Shown: positions 54,786 through 63,602, counted from the first letter of the stretch. The stretch: 64,000 bases of DNA from an uncultured Alphaproteobacteria bacterium (GCA_937931645.1 CALHAR010000005.1:221379-285378); one strand, 5' to 3'. Notes: generated by a model from the sequence alone, not told the origin. A program made the numbers and translations.

Positions 54786-56342
54786 ATGTTCATGGATTAT
54801 GATTTATGTGTCATTGGTGGTGGAATTAATGGGTGCGGCATTGCGCGTGATGCGGCAGGGCGCGGCCTTAAGGTTTTGTTGGTTGAGGCGCAAGATTTAG
54901 CGAGCGCCACATCGTCCTGTAGTACCAAGCTAGTACATGGTGGCCTACGTTATTTAGAACATTATGAATTTAGGCTGGTAAAAGAGTCTTTGAAGGAGCG
55001 CGAGGTCTTGTTAAAGGCCGCGCCGCATATTGTTTGGCCGCTTGATTTTATTTTACCGCATGATCAACATTTGCGCCCTTATTGGATGATTAAAGCAGGG
55101 CTTATGCTTTATGATTTTTTAGGCGGGCGTAAACGATTAAAGAAATCAGAAGCGCTTGATTTTGCAACGAGTGCTTTGGCCGATCCGTTAGAAGATAAAT
55201 ATGAGCGTGGGTTTTTATATGCCGATTGCTGGGTTGAGGATTCCCGCCTTGTTGTTTTAAACGCGATGGATGCGTATGAGCGCGGCGCGGTTGTTATGCC
55301 GCAGACGGCCTGTATGGATTTAACCCCATCGCAAGATAAAGAAAGCTGGAATGTGAACCTACAAAACATGCTGAATGGTGATCAGTTCACTGTTTCTGCG
55401 GGTATGGTGGTCAATGCGGCGGGGCCGTGGGTGCGTAGTCTGCTTGATGTTTCCAGTATTACGCATGAGGAAAATGAATTTACACCGAATGTGAAATTGG
55501 TAAAGGGCAGTCACATTGTTGTGCCTAAACTTTATGATGGTGATCAAACATTTATTTTACAGCAACCTGACGGGCGGATTATTTTTACAATCCCGTATGA
55601 ACATCATTATAGTTTAATAGGAACAACAGATGTTGTGCATGATGGTGACCCATCGCATGCCGCGATTGATGATGCTGAAATTGAATATTTATGTGATGCG
55701 GTGAACCGTTCTTTAAAGAAAAAAGTTACACGTGAAGATATTGTATGGAGCTATAGCGGTGTTCGCTCATTGGTTGATGATGGCGAAAAAAACGCGTCAA
55801 AAGTGACGCGTGATTATAAGCTGTATGTTGATGAACGCCATGGTCCGCCAATTATTTCTGTCTTTGGTGGTAAGATTACAACCTATCGTAAGTTGGCCGA
55901 ACATGTGATGGATCGTGTCGCCACATTTCATGATGCACCATTAAAACCATGGACGCAAAACGCTTTTCTGCCTGGGGGTGATGTTCCAGACGGTGATTTT
56001 CAAGGATTTGTTGGTGGTTTGATAGCGCAATATGATTTCTTACCAGCTTATTTAATCCACCGTTATGCCCGTGCCTATGGAACGCGTGTAAAAGCGATTT
56101 TAGGGAGTGCGAAGACAGCGGAAGATTTAGGTGTTCATTACGGTGATGATATTTTTGAAGCAGAGATGATTTATTTAATTAAATATGAATTTGCACAAAA
56201 TTTAGATGATATTTTATGGCGGCGTTCAAAGTTGGGTCTGCATATATCAGCAAAAACTTTTGAAAATTTACAAAATGGGTTTGCAGCTATTGCGATGAAA
56301 GCACATGCCGAAGAGGGACGATATAAAAATGCCGCTGCTTAA
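54786..56342 (+). CDS. glpD: Aerobic glycerol-3-phosphate dehydrogenase GlpD
   Basis: A 518-residue FAD-dependent, membrane-associated enzyme that oxidises glycerol-3-phosphate to dihydroxyacetone phosphate and passes electrons to quinone. The FAD-binding N-terminus DYDLCVIGGGINGCGIARDAAGRG is at 4-27, followed by SATSSCSTKLVHGGLRYLEHYEFRLVKESLKER, a family signature, and the late GTTDVVHDGDP and VFGGKITTYRKLAE. The length is normal. It overlaps glpK by 14 bases. No glpR or glpF is present in the window, so uptake of glycerol or glycerol-3-phosphate must be encoded elsewhere. Confidence 0.96.
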   Translation: MFMDYDLCVIGGGINGCGIARDAAGRGLKVLLVEAQDLASATSSCSTKLVHGGLRYLEHYEFRLVKESLKEREVLLKAAPHIVWPLDFILPHDQHLRPYWMIKAGLMLYDFLGGRKRLKKSEALDFATSALADPLEDKYERGFLYADCWVEDSRLVVLNAMDAYERGAVVMPQTACMDLTPSQDKESWNVNLQNMLNGDQFTVSAGMVVNAAGPWVRSLLDVSSITHEENEFTPNVKLVKGSHIVVPKLYDGDQTFILQQPDGRIIFTIPYEHHYSLIGTTDVVHDGDPSHAAIDDAEIEYLCDAVNRSLKKKVTREDIVWSYSGVRSLVDDGEKNASKVTRDYKLYVDERHGPPIISVFGGKITTYRKLAEHVMDRVATFHDAPLKPWTQNAFLPGGDVPDGDFQGFVGGLIAQYDFLPAYLIHRYARAYGTRVKAILGSAKTAEDLGVHYGDDIFEAEMIYLIKYEFAQNLDDILWRRSKLGLHISAKTFENLQNGFAAIAMKAHAEEGRYKNAAA

Positions 56343-57822
56343 AGCAATATTGGCGATAGATCAGGGGACGACCAGCTCTCGCGCTATTTTATTTTCTGAA
56401 ACGGGTGATGTTTTATCGATTAAACAAAAAGAATTAACATTGTTTTATCCGTATAAAGGCTGGGTTGAGCAGGATGCTAATGAGATTTGGCAAGACACCA
56501 AATGGTCGGTGGAGGCTGTTTTAAAAGAAGAGGCGCAAAATGTTGTCGCCACTGGTATCACCAATCAACGTGAGACAACGATTGTCTGGGATAAGAAAAC
56601 GGGTGAACCCGTTTATAATGCGATTGTTTGGCAAGATCGGCGCACGGCTGATTATTGCGCAACGTTAAAAGAGCAAGGCTTAGAAAAAAAGATAACGGAT
56701 AAGACGGGGCTTCTGCTTGACCCATATTTTTCGGCAACCAAATTAAAGTGGATTCTCGATAATATTGATGGCGCGCGTGACCGCGCTAATGCGGGGGAGT
56801 TATTATTTGGTACAGTGGATTGTTTTTTACTTTGGAAGTTAACGGGTGGGAAATCTCACACGACTGATGCGACGAATGCCGCGCGGACGATGATTTATAA
56901 CATTAAAGATGGGGTGTGGGATGAGGAGTTACTCGCGCTGTTTGATATTCCTAAAGCTCTTTTGCCGTGTGTTGAAAATAACTGTCATGACTTTGGTGTG
57001 GTTGACTCTAACGTTGTGGATACGGGCGGTCAGCAAATCCCTATCGCGGGTATGGCGGGGGATCAACAGGCCGCAACTATTGGTCAGGCTTGTTTTGATA
57101 AAGCCATGGTGAAGTCTACCTATGGTACAGGGTGTTTTGCACTCATGAATATTGGGGGTGATTTTAAACTCTCGCAGAATAAACTTCTGACGACGATTGC
57201 GTACCAGTTAGATGGTCAAGTGACCTATGCAATGGAGGGCTCAATCTTTGTGGCGGGGGCGGCAGTGCAATGGCTGCGTGATAATTTAGAATTTTTTAAA
57301 GATGCGGGGGAGAGTGAAGCACTCGCCCTGTCCGTTGATGATAATAATGATGTTTATTTTATTCCTGCTTTTACAGGGTTGGGCGCACCTTATTGGAACC
57401 CCCATGCGAAAGCGGCGATTACGGGCTTAAGCCGTGAAAGTACCAAGGCACATATCACGCGCGCGGTGTTGGAGGCGCAAGCGTTTCAAACCAGTGATCT
57501 TATGTCTGCTTTTGAAAATGATACGGGGAATGAAATAAAAACTTTGCGTATTGATGGTGGCCTCGCCAATAACCAATTTGTCTGCCAGTTCTTGGCAGAT
57601 ATTTTAAATTGTGTCGTTGAAGTGCCAAAAATTACGGAGACAACGGCGCTCGGCGTGGCATATTTGGCTGGGCTGCAAGTTGGTGTTTTTAAAGACTTAA
57701 ACGCTATCTCCACGGCGTGGCAGGTGGCTAAGACCTATCAACCAAACATGTCAGACGAAAAACGCCAGCTTTATTTGACGAAGTGGTCACGGGAAGTAGA
57801 CCGTGTTTTATTGCATAATTAA
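56329..57822 (+). CDS. glpK: Glycerol kinase GlpK
   Basis: A 497-residue FGGY kinase that phosphorylates glycerol. AILAIDQGTTSSRAILFSETG is the N-terminal phosphate-binding motif. WVEQDANEIW, TGITNQRETTIVWDKKTGEPVYNAIVWQDRRTADYC, the catalytic Asp in GMAGDQQAATIGQAC, and DGGLANNQFVCQFLADIL are all typical of GlpK. ATG 56329 lies inside the end of glpD with GAGGGA upstream; the further upstream in-frame start is unlikely. With glpD it forms a two-gene operon for glycerol use, with no nearby regulator. Confidence 0.96.
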   Translation: MPLLKAILAIDQGTTSSRAILFSETGDVLSIKQKELTLFYPYKGWVEQDANEIWQDTKWSVEAVLKEEAQNVVATGITNQRETTIVWDKKTGEPVYNAIVWQDRRTADYCATLKEQGLEKKITDKTGLLLDPYFSATKLKWILDNIDGARDRANAGELLFGTVDCFLLWKLTGGKSHTTDATNAARTMIYNIKDGVWDEELLALFDIPKALLPCVENNCHDFGVVDSNVVDTGGQQIPIAGMAGDQQAATIGQACFDKAMVKSTYGTGCFALMNIGGDFKLSQNKLLTTIAYQLDGQVTYAMEGSIFVAGAAVQWLRDNLEFFKDAGESEALALSVDDNNDVYFIPAFTGLGAPYWNPHAKAAITGLSRESTKAHITRAVLEAQAFQTSDLMSAFENDTGNEIKTLRIDGGLANNQFVCQFLADILNCVVEVPKITETTALGVAYLAGLQVGVFKDLNAISTAWQVAKTYQPNMSDEKRQLYLTKWSREVDRVLLHN

Positions 57823-57828
57823 AGAAAA

Positions 57829-57904
57829 TGGTGCCACGAGGGAGAATCGAACTCCCGGCCTCGTCATTACCAATGACGCGCTACTACCACTGAGCTACCG
57901 CGGC
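57829..57904 (-). tRNA. tRNA-Thr (anticodon GGT)
   Basis: On the minus strand GCCGCGG begins the acceptor stem (57904 downwards) and CCA is encoded at 57829-57831. The anticodon stem CGTCA/TGACG encloses TTGGTAA, so the anticodon is GGT. The T arm GGGAG-TTCGATT-CTCCC is perfect. The D arm reads GCTCAGTGGTAGTAGC, an unusual form with one extra base near its 3' side. Confidence 0.95.
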
Positions 57905-58032
57905 TAACCTGAAAGAAAAAGGTTAAAATACCTGCGCAAACTATAATATTTTATCTGGCATGTCACGCCTCTTTTGCCTATAGTTTTCTTTAAATTTTAT
58001 AAGTTTCGTAAATAAGTGGGGGGATTGCCACG

Positions 58033-58188
58033 ATGGTGAGCCAAAAACTACAGCAAAAAGCAGATAAACGCGCCGCCGCATTGCGGAACAATCTGAAGAA
58101 ACGTAAAGCCTTTATTAAGGATACGAAGCAATCAGAGCAGACGAAACAAGACGAGAAGAAGGATAATATGACAGATGCAAAAGCTTAA
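58033..58188 (+). CDS. Small basic helical protein (51 aa) upstream of dcd
   Basis: An ATG-initiated frame of 51 residues, too short for ordinary gene finders: it begins [20 protein letters not shown] and continues with a very basic segment [12 protein letters not shown]. It would be a highly charged, helical, cytosolic protein with no known domain. A GGGGGGA stretch precedes the ATG by 8 bases. The frame overlaps the start of dcd by 14 bases, which suggests coupling. Short proteins with an RAAALRxNLKKRK-like core occur in front of murA-region genes of other alphaproteobacteria, to my recollection. Confidence 0.6.
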   Translation: MVSQKLQQKADKRAAALRNNLKKRKAFIKDTKQSEQTKQDEKKDNMTDAKA

Positions 58189-58792
58189 AACAGACGTGCA
58201 GGGCGTTATAGAAGAGATGCCGCAAACCCTTCCTGGGATTATGCCAGACCACTGGATTCGTGAGCAGGCACTGAACCACGGTATGATTGAGCCTTTTGTT
58301 GAAAAGCAAACCGCCGAAGGAAAGATTTCTTACGGACTTTCTTCTTACGGGTATGATTCACGCTGTTCAAACGAATTTAAAATTTTTACCAATGTTGATA
58401 ATGCCATTGTTGACCCGAAAAACTTCACAAGCGATAGCTTTGTTGATAGGGAGACGGATGTTTGTATTATTCCACCCAATAGTTTTGTGCTAACAAGAAG
58501 TGTCGAATATTTTCGTATTCCAAAAGATGTGTTGGTGGTTTGCCTTGGAAAAAGTACTTATGCGCGTTGCGGTTTAATCGTCAATGTCACACCTTTAGAG
58601 CCAGGTTGGGAAGGGCATGTGACCTTAGAGATATCAAATTCAACGCCTTTACCAGCCAAAGTCTATGCCAATGAAGGTGTCGCGCAGTTCTTATTCTTTA
58701 AAGGGTCTAGCGATTGTGAAGTTTCTTATGCTGACCGCGCTGGTAAATATATGAAGCAGCAAGGTGTGACCTTGCCAAGAATTAAAGAGTAA
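58175..58792 (+). CDS. dcd: dCTP deaminase Dcd
   Basis: A 205-residue homotrimeric enzyme that deaminates dCTP to dUTP, feeding thymidylate synthesis. The family motifs are [21 protein letters not shown], the catalytic [31 protein letters not shown] (which includes the essential Arg and Glu), and the C-terminal [12 protein letters not shown] 58175 overlaps the preceding small ORF; ATG codons at residues 15 and 23 are alternative starts, since homologues begin close to [10 protein letters not shown]. The dcd-murA order is common in alphaproteobacteria. Confidence 0.94.
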   Translation: MQKLKTDVQGVIEEMPQTLPGIMPDHWIREQALNHGMIEPFVEKQTAEGKISYGLSSYGYDSRCSNEFKIFTNVDNAIVDPKNFTSDSFVDRETDVCIIPPNSFVLTRSVEYFRIPKDVLVVCLGKSTYARCGLIVNVTPLEPGWEGHVTLEISNSTPLPAKVYANEGVAQFLFFKGSSDCEVSYADRAGKYMKQQGVTLPRIKE

Positions 58793-58813
58793 GGCTTCTG
58801 TTAAAAACAGGCA

Positions 58814-58840
58814 TTGACAGGTTACTAAATTTTTAGTAAC
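58814..58840. promoter_or_regulatory. Palindromic operator in the murA promoter
   Basis: GTTACTAAA (58821-58829) and TTTAGTAAC (58832-58840) form a perfect 9+9 bp inverted repeat with a 2-bp spacer. TTGACA (58814-58819), a full consensus -35 hexamer, lies directly before it, so the palindrome sits in the spacer and -10 region of the likely promoter. A convincing -10 is not seen; TAACTC at 58837 has the right 17-base distance. The right arm ends 8 bases before the ATG of the HTH-MurA gene. A Cro-like dimer is the obvious candidate to bind it. Confidence 0.7.
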
Positions 58841-58848
58841 TCTTCTTT

Positions 58849-60330
58849 ATGAGTATAGAAGCATTAGAAAAAGCGATTGAAATCGTAGGAGGGCAATCAG
58901 CGTTAGGGCGATTGATTGACCGTGATCAAAAGGCAATTTGGGCGTGGATTAATACGACGCAAAAAGTACCAGCAGAAGATGTTCTTAAAATTGAAGCGGC
59001 AGTAGACGGTAAAGTAAACCGTTATGAGCTACGCCCTGATGTATACCCAAAGCCAACACCTATGGATAAGATGCGCGTTGTTGGTGGTGTTAAATTAAAT
59101 GGTAATATTAAAATTAGTGGCGCAAAAAATGCGGCGCTTAAGCATATGTGTGCCAGCCTGCTAACGGATGAGCCATTTATATTAGAGAATATGCCTGTGT
59201 CCCTTCGTGATGTAGCGATGTTGTCGCAAATATTGGAACCGCTCGGTGTTGATATTACGGCGGATAAAGAAACCGCGATTGTAAAGTTACATGCAAAAGA
59301 AATTAAGTCGCATATTGCGCCTTATGAATTTGTACGAAAAATGCGTGCCAGTATTTTAGTGTTGGGGCCATTACTTGCCCGGCACCATAAAGCCGAAGTA
59401 TCGTTACCAGGCGGTTGTGCGCTGGGCGCGCGCCCTGTTGATTTGCACTTGAAAGGTTTAGAAGCCATGGGGGCGATGATTAATCTTGAGGGCGGGTATG
59501 TTAAGGCTACCGCGCCTGATGGTGGTTTAAAGGGAGCAGATATTAACTTTCCTTTGGTGTCCGTTGGAGCAACTGAAAATTTGATGATGGCGGCAACATT
59601 GGCGAAGGGCGAGACGGTTTTAAGGAACGCCGCGCGTGAGCCTGAGATTGTTGACCAAGGGGAAGCCCTTATTAAAATGGGCGCAAAAATTGAAGGTCTT
59701 GGCACATCAGAAATTCGTATTACAGGTGTAAAAAAACTACATGGTACAACGCATAGTGTTATTCCTGATCGTATTGAAACAGGAACGTACATGTGCGCCG
59801 TTGGGCTGTGCGGTGGTGAGTTACGCTTACAAAACACACGGCTTGATTTCTTATCCGCGTTAATTGCACCGCTTAAAGAGGCGGGGATGATTATCGAACA
59901 AGAAGGTGATGATATTGTCGTCAAGCGTAATCAGGCGAAAATTAAAGGCGTTGATATTATGACGGAAGCCTACCCAGGGTTGGCAACAGATTTACAAGCG
60001 CAGTTTATGACGATGCTGACCTTATGTGATGGAGCGGGGATGATCTCTGAAACAATTTTTGAAAATCGTTTCATGCATGTGCCTGAATTGGTGCGTATGG
60101 GGGCGAATATTACCGTTAAAGGTAATTCCGCTATTATTCGCGGTGTTGATGGATTAAAAGGGGCGCAAGTGATGGCGACCGACCTTCGTGCCTCTGTAGC
60201 TATGGTTTTGGCGGGATTGGTTGCTGAAGGGGAAACCATTATAAACCGTATTTATCACCTTGATCGCGGGTATGAAAATATTGTCGAAAAACTGACGGCT
60301 GTTGGCGCGCAGATAGAGCGTATTAAGTAA
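58849..60330 (+). CDS. murA: UDP-GlcNAc 1-carboxyvinyltransferase MurA with N-terminal YdaS/Cro-like HTH domain
   Basis: A 493-residue fusion. Residues 1-67 are a complete YdaS/Cro-type HTH: LEKAIEIVGGQSALGRLIDR, WAWINTTQKVPAEDVLKIEA and the ending RYELRPDVYP, which is how free-standing members of this family end. After KPTP comes a complete MurA from Met72 (MDKMRVVGGVKLNGNIKISG with Lys93-Asn94), with catalytic Cys190 in PGGCALGARPVDLH and the remaining EPSP-synthase-fold motifs to LDRGYENIVEKL. No stop codon and no Shine-Dalgarno separate the parts, so one polypeptide is expected. MurA makes enolpyruvyl-UDP-GlcNAc, the first committed step of peptidoglycan. The upstream palindrome suggests autoregulation. 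Confidence 0.9.
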   Translation: MSIEALEKAIEIVGGQSALGRLIDRDQKAIWAWINTTQKVPAEDVLKIEAAVDGKVNRYELRPDVYPKPTPMDKMRVVGGVKLNGNIKISGAKNAALKHMCASLLTDEPFILENMPVSLRDVAMLSQILEPLGVDITADKETAIVKLHAKEIKSHIAPYEFVRKMRASILVLGPLLARHHKAEVSLPGGCALGARPVDLHLKGLEAMGAMINLEGGYVKATAPDGGLKGADINFPLVSVGATENLMMAATLAKGETVLRNAAREPEIVDQGEALIKMGAKIEGLGTSEIRITGVKKLHGTTHSVIPDRIETGTYMCAVGLCGGELRLQNTRLDFLSALIAPLKEAGMIIEQEGDDIVVKRNQAKIKGVDIMTEAYPGLATDLQAQFMTMLTLCDGAGMISETIFENRFMHVPELVRMGANITVKGNSAIIRGVDGLKGAQVMATDLRASVAMVLAGLVAEGETIINRIYHLDRGYENIVEKLTAVGAQIERIK

Positions 60331-60339
60331 GTATTTTCC

Positions 60340-60993
60340 ATGACAGTAGATAAATTTATATTAGCAGTGCCGAAGGGCAGAATATTGGAGGAGCTTTTAC
60401 CGCTGCTTCAAAAATGTGATATTGAACCTGAGGCAGCGTTTAATGATCCTGCTTCGCGTGCGCTTCGCTTTACAACCAATCATGATAATTTAGATATCAT
60501 CAGGGTACGGTCTTTTGACGTGGCTACATTTACAGCTTTTGGAGCCGCGCATTTAGGTGTCGTCGGATCTGACGTGATTGAAGAGTTTGACTATTCCGAG
60601 CTATATGCCCCTGTTGATTTAAATATTGGTGGATGCCATTTATCGATTGCTGTACCGAAAGATTATGCTGACCAAGCTAATGAAAAAAACTTAAGCCATG
60701 TGCGTGTGGTAACAAAGTATCCGCATTTAACACAACAACATTTTGCGTTGCGCGGGGTGCAGGCAGAATGTATCAAACTGAATGGTGCGATGGAAATTGC
60801 GCCGACATTGGGACTGGCTAATCATATTGTGGATTTGGTGTCATCGGGCGCAACGTTAAAGGCCAATGGGTTGGTTGAGATTGAGAAAGTATTGGATATC
60901 ACCTCGCATTTGGTTGTAAACCGTACGGCACTTAAAACCGCGCCAACCGCTATGCAGCAATGGATAAAAGCCTTTCGTAAGGCTGTGTCTTAA
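60340..60993 (+). CDS. hisG: ATP phosphoribosyltransferase catalytic subunit HisG (short form)
   Basis: A 217-residue short-form HisG that catalyses the first step of histidine biosynthesis and depends on HisZ, encoded at 23212. It has [22 protein letters not shown] at the start, [29 protein letters not shown], and the PRPP-binding loop [32 protein letters not shown]. There is no C-terminal regulatory domain, as expected when HisZ is present. It lies 9 bases after murA; hisD, its usual companion in this neighbourhood, is absent. Confidence 0.95.
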   Translation: MTVDKFILAVPKGRILEELLPLLQKCDIEPEAAFNDPASRALRFTTNHDNLDIIRVRSFDVATFTAFGAAHLGVVGSDVIEEFDYSELYAPVDLNIGGCHLSIAVPKDYADQANEKNLSHVRVVTKYPHLTQQHFALRGVQAECIKLNGAMEIAPTLGLANHIVDLVSSGATLKANGLVEIEKVLDITSHLVVNRTALKTAPTAMQQWIKAFRKAVS

Positions 60994-61084
60994 AGCAAAT
61001 TTGGGATGAAATTTAAAAGCTATTTGCCTTTTACCGGTCAAAGGCTTATAAGATGGCTAGTTTTAAAGAATAATTAGAGAAATA

Positions 61085-61303
61085 ATGGCTAAAGAAGACT
61101 TATTAGAATTTAAAGGTGTTGTTACTGAAATCTTACCGAATGCGATGTTTCGCGTGAAGTTAGAGAACGATCATGAAATTTTGGCGCATGCCGCTGGGAA
61201 AATGAGAAAGCACCGTATTCGTGTGCTTCAGGGCGATACTGTTTTAGTTGAAATGACGCCTTATGATTTGACCAAGGGTCGTATCACTTTCCGCGAAAAG
61301 TAA
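61085..61303 (+). CDS. infA: Translation initiation factor IF-1
   Basis: A 72-residue S1/OB-fold factor that binds the A site of the 30S subunit. [68 protein letters not shown] is the canonical sequence and length. It is separated from hisG by 91 bases, and the later order infA-maf-rne/rng is conserved in alphaproteobacteria, although here a minus-strand ORF lies between infA and maf. Confidence 0.98.
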   Translation: MAKEDLLEFKGVVTEILPNAMFRVKLENDHEILAHAAGKMRKHRIRVLQGDTVLVEMTPYDLTKGRITFREK

Positions 61304-61312
61304 ACCTACTGA

Positions 61313-61600
61313 TTATTTGATATGGATAGAGCGTAAATTTTCACTGCTGAAATTACGCGAAGATTTTCGTATGTTTTTCAAGACACGATTTCCGACATTA
61401 TCAGCCATAAAATTATCAAGAAAACCAGGTAATATACCTTTTTGAAAAGTTGACGGTGAAAGATTACCATCACCTTCACCACTGCCTTCTGCGGCTTCAC
61501 GAAATACAGGCTCTATATCTTCAGGGCAATCGGCAAACTTAAACGCCTGACGTAAAGCGTACGCCAAGTTTTTGATCGTTTCTGGTGAGTTCACTCTCAA
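61313..61600 (-). CDS. Hypothetical protein, 95 aa
   Basis: An unrecognised soluble protein of 95 residues. The N-terminal half, SPETIKNLAYALRQAFKFAD, is helical. The middle is acidic and Gly-rich (EGSGEGDGN). The C-terminal half has GFLDNFMADNVGNRVLKNIRKSS. The first codon is TTG 61600, with GTG two codons later, and the ribosome-binding site is poor. It is convergent with infA and divergent from maf. The composition looks real rather than chance, but no family can be named. Confidence 0.5.
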   Translation of the reverse strand: MRVNSPETIKNLAYALRQAFKFADCPEDIEPVFREAAEGSGEGDGNLSPSTFQKGILPGFLDNFMADNVGNRVLKNIRKSSRNFSSENLRSIHIK

Positions 61601-61777
61601 TGTTTTATGTGCTTTCTTGCTTTCAGTACAAAGTCATTATTAACATGTACTCTACCACATTATAGTACAGCGGCAAAGATAGGCTAGTCAAGGGTTAGGG
61701 CGAATCTATAAACCTCTGTAATAAATAGGTTTTTATGGTATCGTTAGTTTGTTAGATTTCTTATAGTGGTATTTTTT

Positions 61778-62365
61778 ATGAAAAAACAATCCAATTTACC
61801 TTTTATTTTGGCCTCTGCTTCGCCACGTCGATTGGCGCTTTTGGAGCAAATCAGTGTAACTCCTTCCCAAGTTATTTCTCCAGATATTGATGAAATACCT
61901 TTGCAGGGAGAGAAGCCTAAAAATCTAGCGTTACGCTTGAGCCAAGAAAAAGCGCAGGCTGTTTATGCCAGCAACCCAAATAACTTTGTTTTGGCCGCGG
62001 ATACTGTCGTCGCTTGTGGACCTACGATATTGGATAAAGCCGAAACGATTGAGCAAGCCGCAACGTATCTAAAGAAGCTCTCAGGGCGTCGTCATCGTGT
62101 TTATGGTGGTATTAGTTTGATGAACCAAGACGGTGCGCTTTTGACTCGGTCTTGCGAGACATTAGTTCAATTTAAACCTTTGAGCGCGATCGAAATTCAA
62201 GATTACTTGGATAGTCATGAATGGCAAGGTAAAGCGGGCGGATATGCTATCCAAGGATTTGCGGGAAGCTTTGTAAAATATATGGCGGGCTCATATAGTA
62301 ATGTTGTTGGCCTATCGCTTTATGATACAATGAAGATACTGCAACGCGGTCAATATTTGAAATAG
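61778..62365 (+). CDS. maf: Maf-family nucleotide pyrophosphatase
   Basis: About 195 residues. Maf proteins hydrolyse dTTP/UTP or modified nucleoside triphosphates to monophosphates and prevent incorporation of wrong nucleotides. PFILASASPRRLALLEQI is the phosphate-binding start, and FVLAADTVVACGPTILDKAETIEQA carries the catalytic Asp. LSGRRHRVYGGISL, SHEWQGKAGGYAIQGFAGSFV and GSYSNVVGLSLYDTMKIL complete the family. Substrate preference between YhdE- and YceF-type cannot be decided confidently. ATG 61778 is used; a GTG four codons upstream opens the frame. Confidence 0.93.
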   Translation: MKKQSNLPFILASASPRRLALLEQISVTPSQVISPDIDEIPLQGEKPKNLALRLSQEKAQAVYASNPNNFVLAADTVVACGPTILDKAETIEQAATYLKKLSGRRHRVYGGISLMNQDGALLTRSCETLVQFKPLSAIEIQDYLDSHEWQGKAGGYAIQGFAGSFVKYMAGSYSNVVGLSLYDTMKILQRGQYLK

Positions 62366-62375
62366 AGGAGCTTAT

Positions 62376-63602
62376 TTGGACATTCTCATAGACGAGATGG
62401 AAGGCAATCTTTGGGTTGCTACAACTAATGGCTCGCACCTGCATGGCTTAGAAATTGACCCTTACGACGAAGAGGTGCGTTGGGGGTCTATTTATTGGGC
62501 GAAAATTACCAAAATAGACAAGGCAATGGACGCCGCTTTCGTTGATTTAGATGGCGTTAATGTTGGCTTGCTTCACAATAAAGATTTACGCCTGTTTGAT
62601 AAAAATGGTCTTTTGATGAAAAATAGCGGCGTCGCCATTGGTAAAAGAATCCGCCCTGGCGATTATGTAGCGGTGCAGGCAAAGAACGGATATTTACCAC
62701 GTATTGATACGATGGATGTGAGTATTGAAGATAAATCCCCACGCGTTAGTATGAATATCACCTTGCCAGGACGGCATTTAATTTTCTCGCCCATGATGGA
62801 TGAAAACCGAATTTCAAAACGCATCTATGATAAAAAGCGCCGTAAGCAACTTACAAAAATGTTGAATAATGTTGATAATATTAATGGCTGTATTTTGCGA
62901 GCGTCGGCGGCAGATACGCAAACGGATATTCTTATTCGCGAAGGTAAAATTTTAAAAGAGATTTGGGATCAACTTCAGGAGTTCTTAATAGGAACAACGC
63001 CCGCCCTGATTATGGAGGGGCCTGACGCGGTTCAACGGACGTTTAGTGACCAAGCCAGTACACAGATAGATTCAATAGAAGTGGTGACGATGGAGCGTTA
63101 TCAAGAAGTTGAAGAATGGTGTGAAATTTATGCACCAGATTTGGTGACCAAGGTAAAACCAGTTGAGCTACATAATCAGGAGCTAGATCTAGGGTTATTT
63201 GATTTTCGCGATATCCTTGATCAGATTGAAGATTTGTTCCAAACCTATGTGTTGATGAAGAATGGTGGCAACATTATTATTCAAGAAACGGCGGCGCTTT
63301 ATGCCATTGATATTAACCGTGGTGGGGACACGCGTTCAAACCATGTTATAAATTTAGAAGCCTTGGAAGAAATTGGTCGTCAGATACGCCTTCGAAACCT
63401 TGGTGGCATTATTATTATTGATCTACTGAAGTTCAAAACTAAAAAAGAAAAAGATCAAACGCTGGAAGCTTTACAAAAAATTGTGCAGGAAGACCCATGT
63501 ACAGTCCAGATTCATGGCATTACTAATTTAGGTTTGGTGGAGATGACGCGTAACCGCCGAACGCCTGCTTTGCAAGATAGGCTTGATTTAGTCTTAGAAT
63601 AA
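62376..63602 (+). CDS. Ribonuclease E/G family protein, short form
   Basis: A 408-residue endoribonuclease. An S1-like domain (WGSIYWAKITKIDKAMDAAFVDLDGVNVGLLH) is followed by the RNase H-like and DNase I-like parts. The metal-binding aspartates are in YAIDINRGGDTRSNHVINLEALEEIGRQIRLRNLGGIIIIDLLKF. The protein ends just after the catalytic region. It has no zinc-link CPxC motif and no degradosome scaffold, so it is shorter than both RNase E and RNase G and may not form the same tetramer. The start is TTG 62376, with GAGGAG 5 bases upstream. The position after maf is conserved. Confidence 0.9.
   Translation: MDILIDEMEGNLWVATTNGSHLHGLEIDPYDEEVRWGSIYWAKITKIDKAMDAAFVDLDGVNVGLLHNKDLRLFDKNGLLMKNSGVAIGKRIRPGDYVAVQAKNGYLPRIDTMDVSIEDKSPRVSMNITLPGRHLIFSPMMDENRISKRIYDKKRRKQLTKMLNNVDNINGCILRASAADTQTDILIREGKILKEIWDQLQEFLIGTTPALIMEGPDAVQRTFSDQASTQIDSIEVVTMERYQEVEEWCEIYAPDLVTKVKPVELHNQELDLGLFDFRDILDQIEDLFQTYVLMKNGGNIIIQETAALYAIDINRGGDTRSNHVINLEALEEIGRQIRLRNLGGIIIIDLLKFKTKKEKDQTLEALQKIVQEDPCTVQIHGITNLGLVEMTRNRRTPALQDRLDLVLE

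Noticed and set aside
59322..59924. A 200-codon minus-strand frame inside murA
   Set aside because: It is an antisense shadow of the MurA catalytic region, with no independent start signal or domain.
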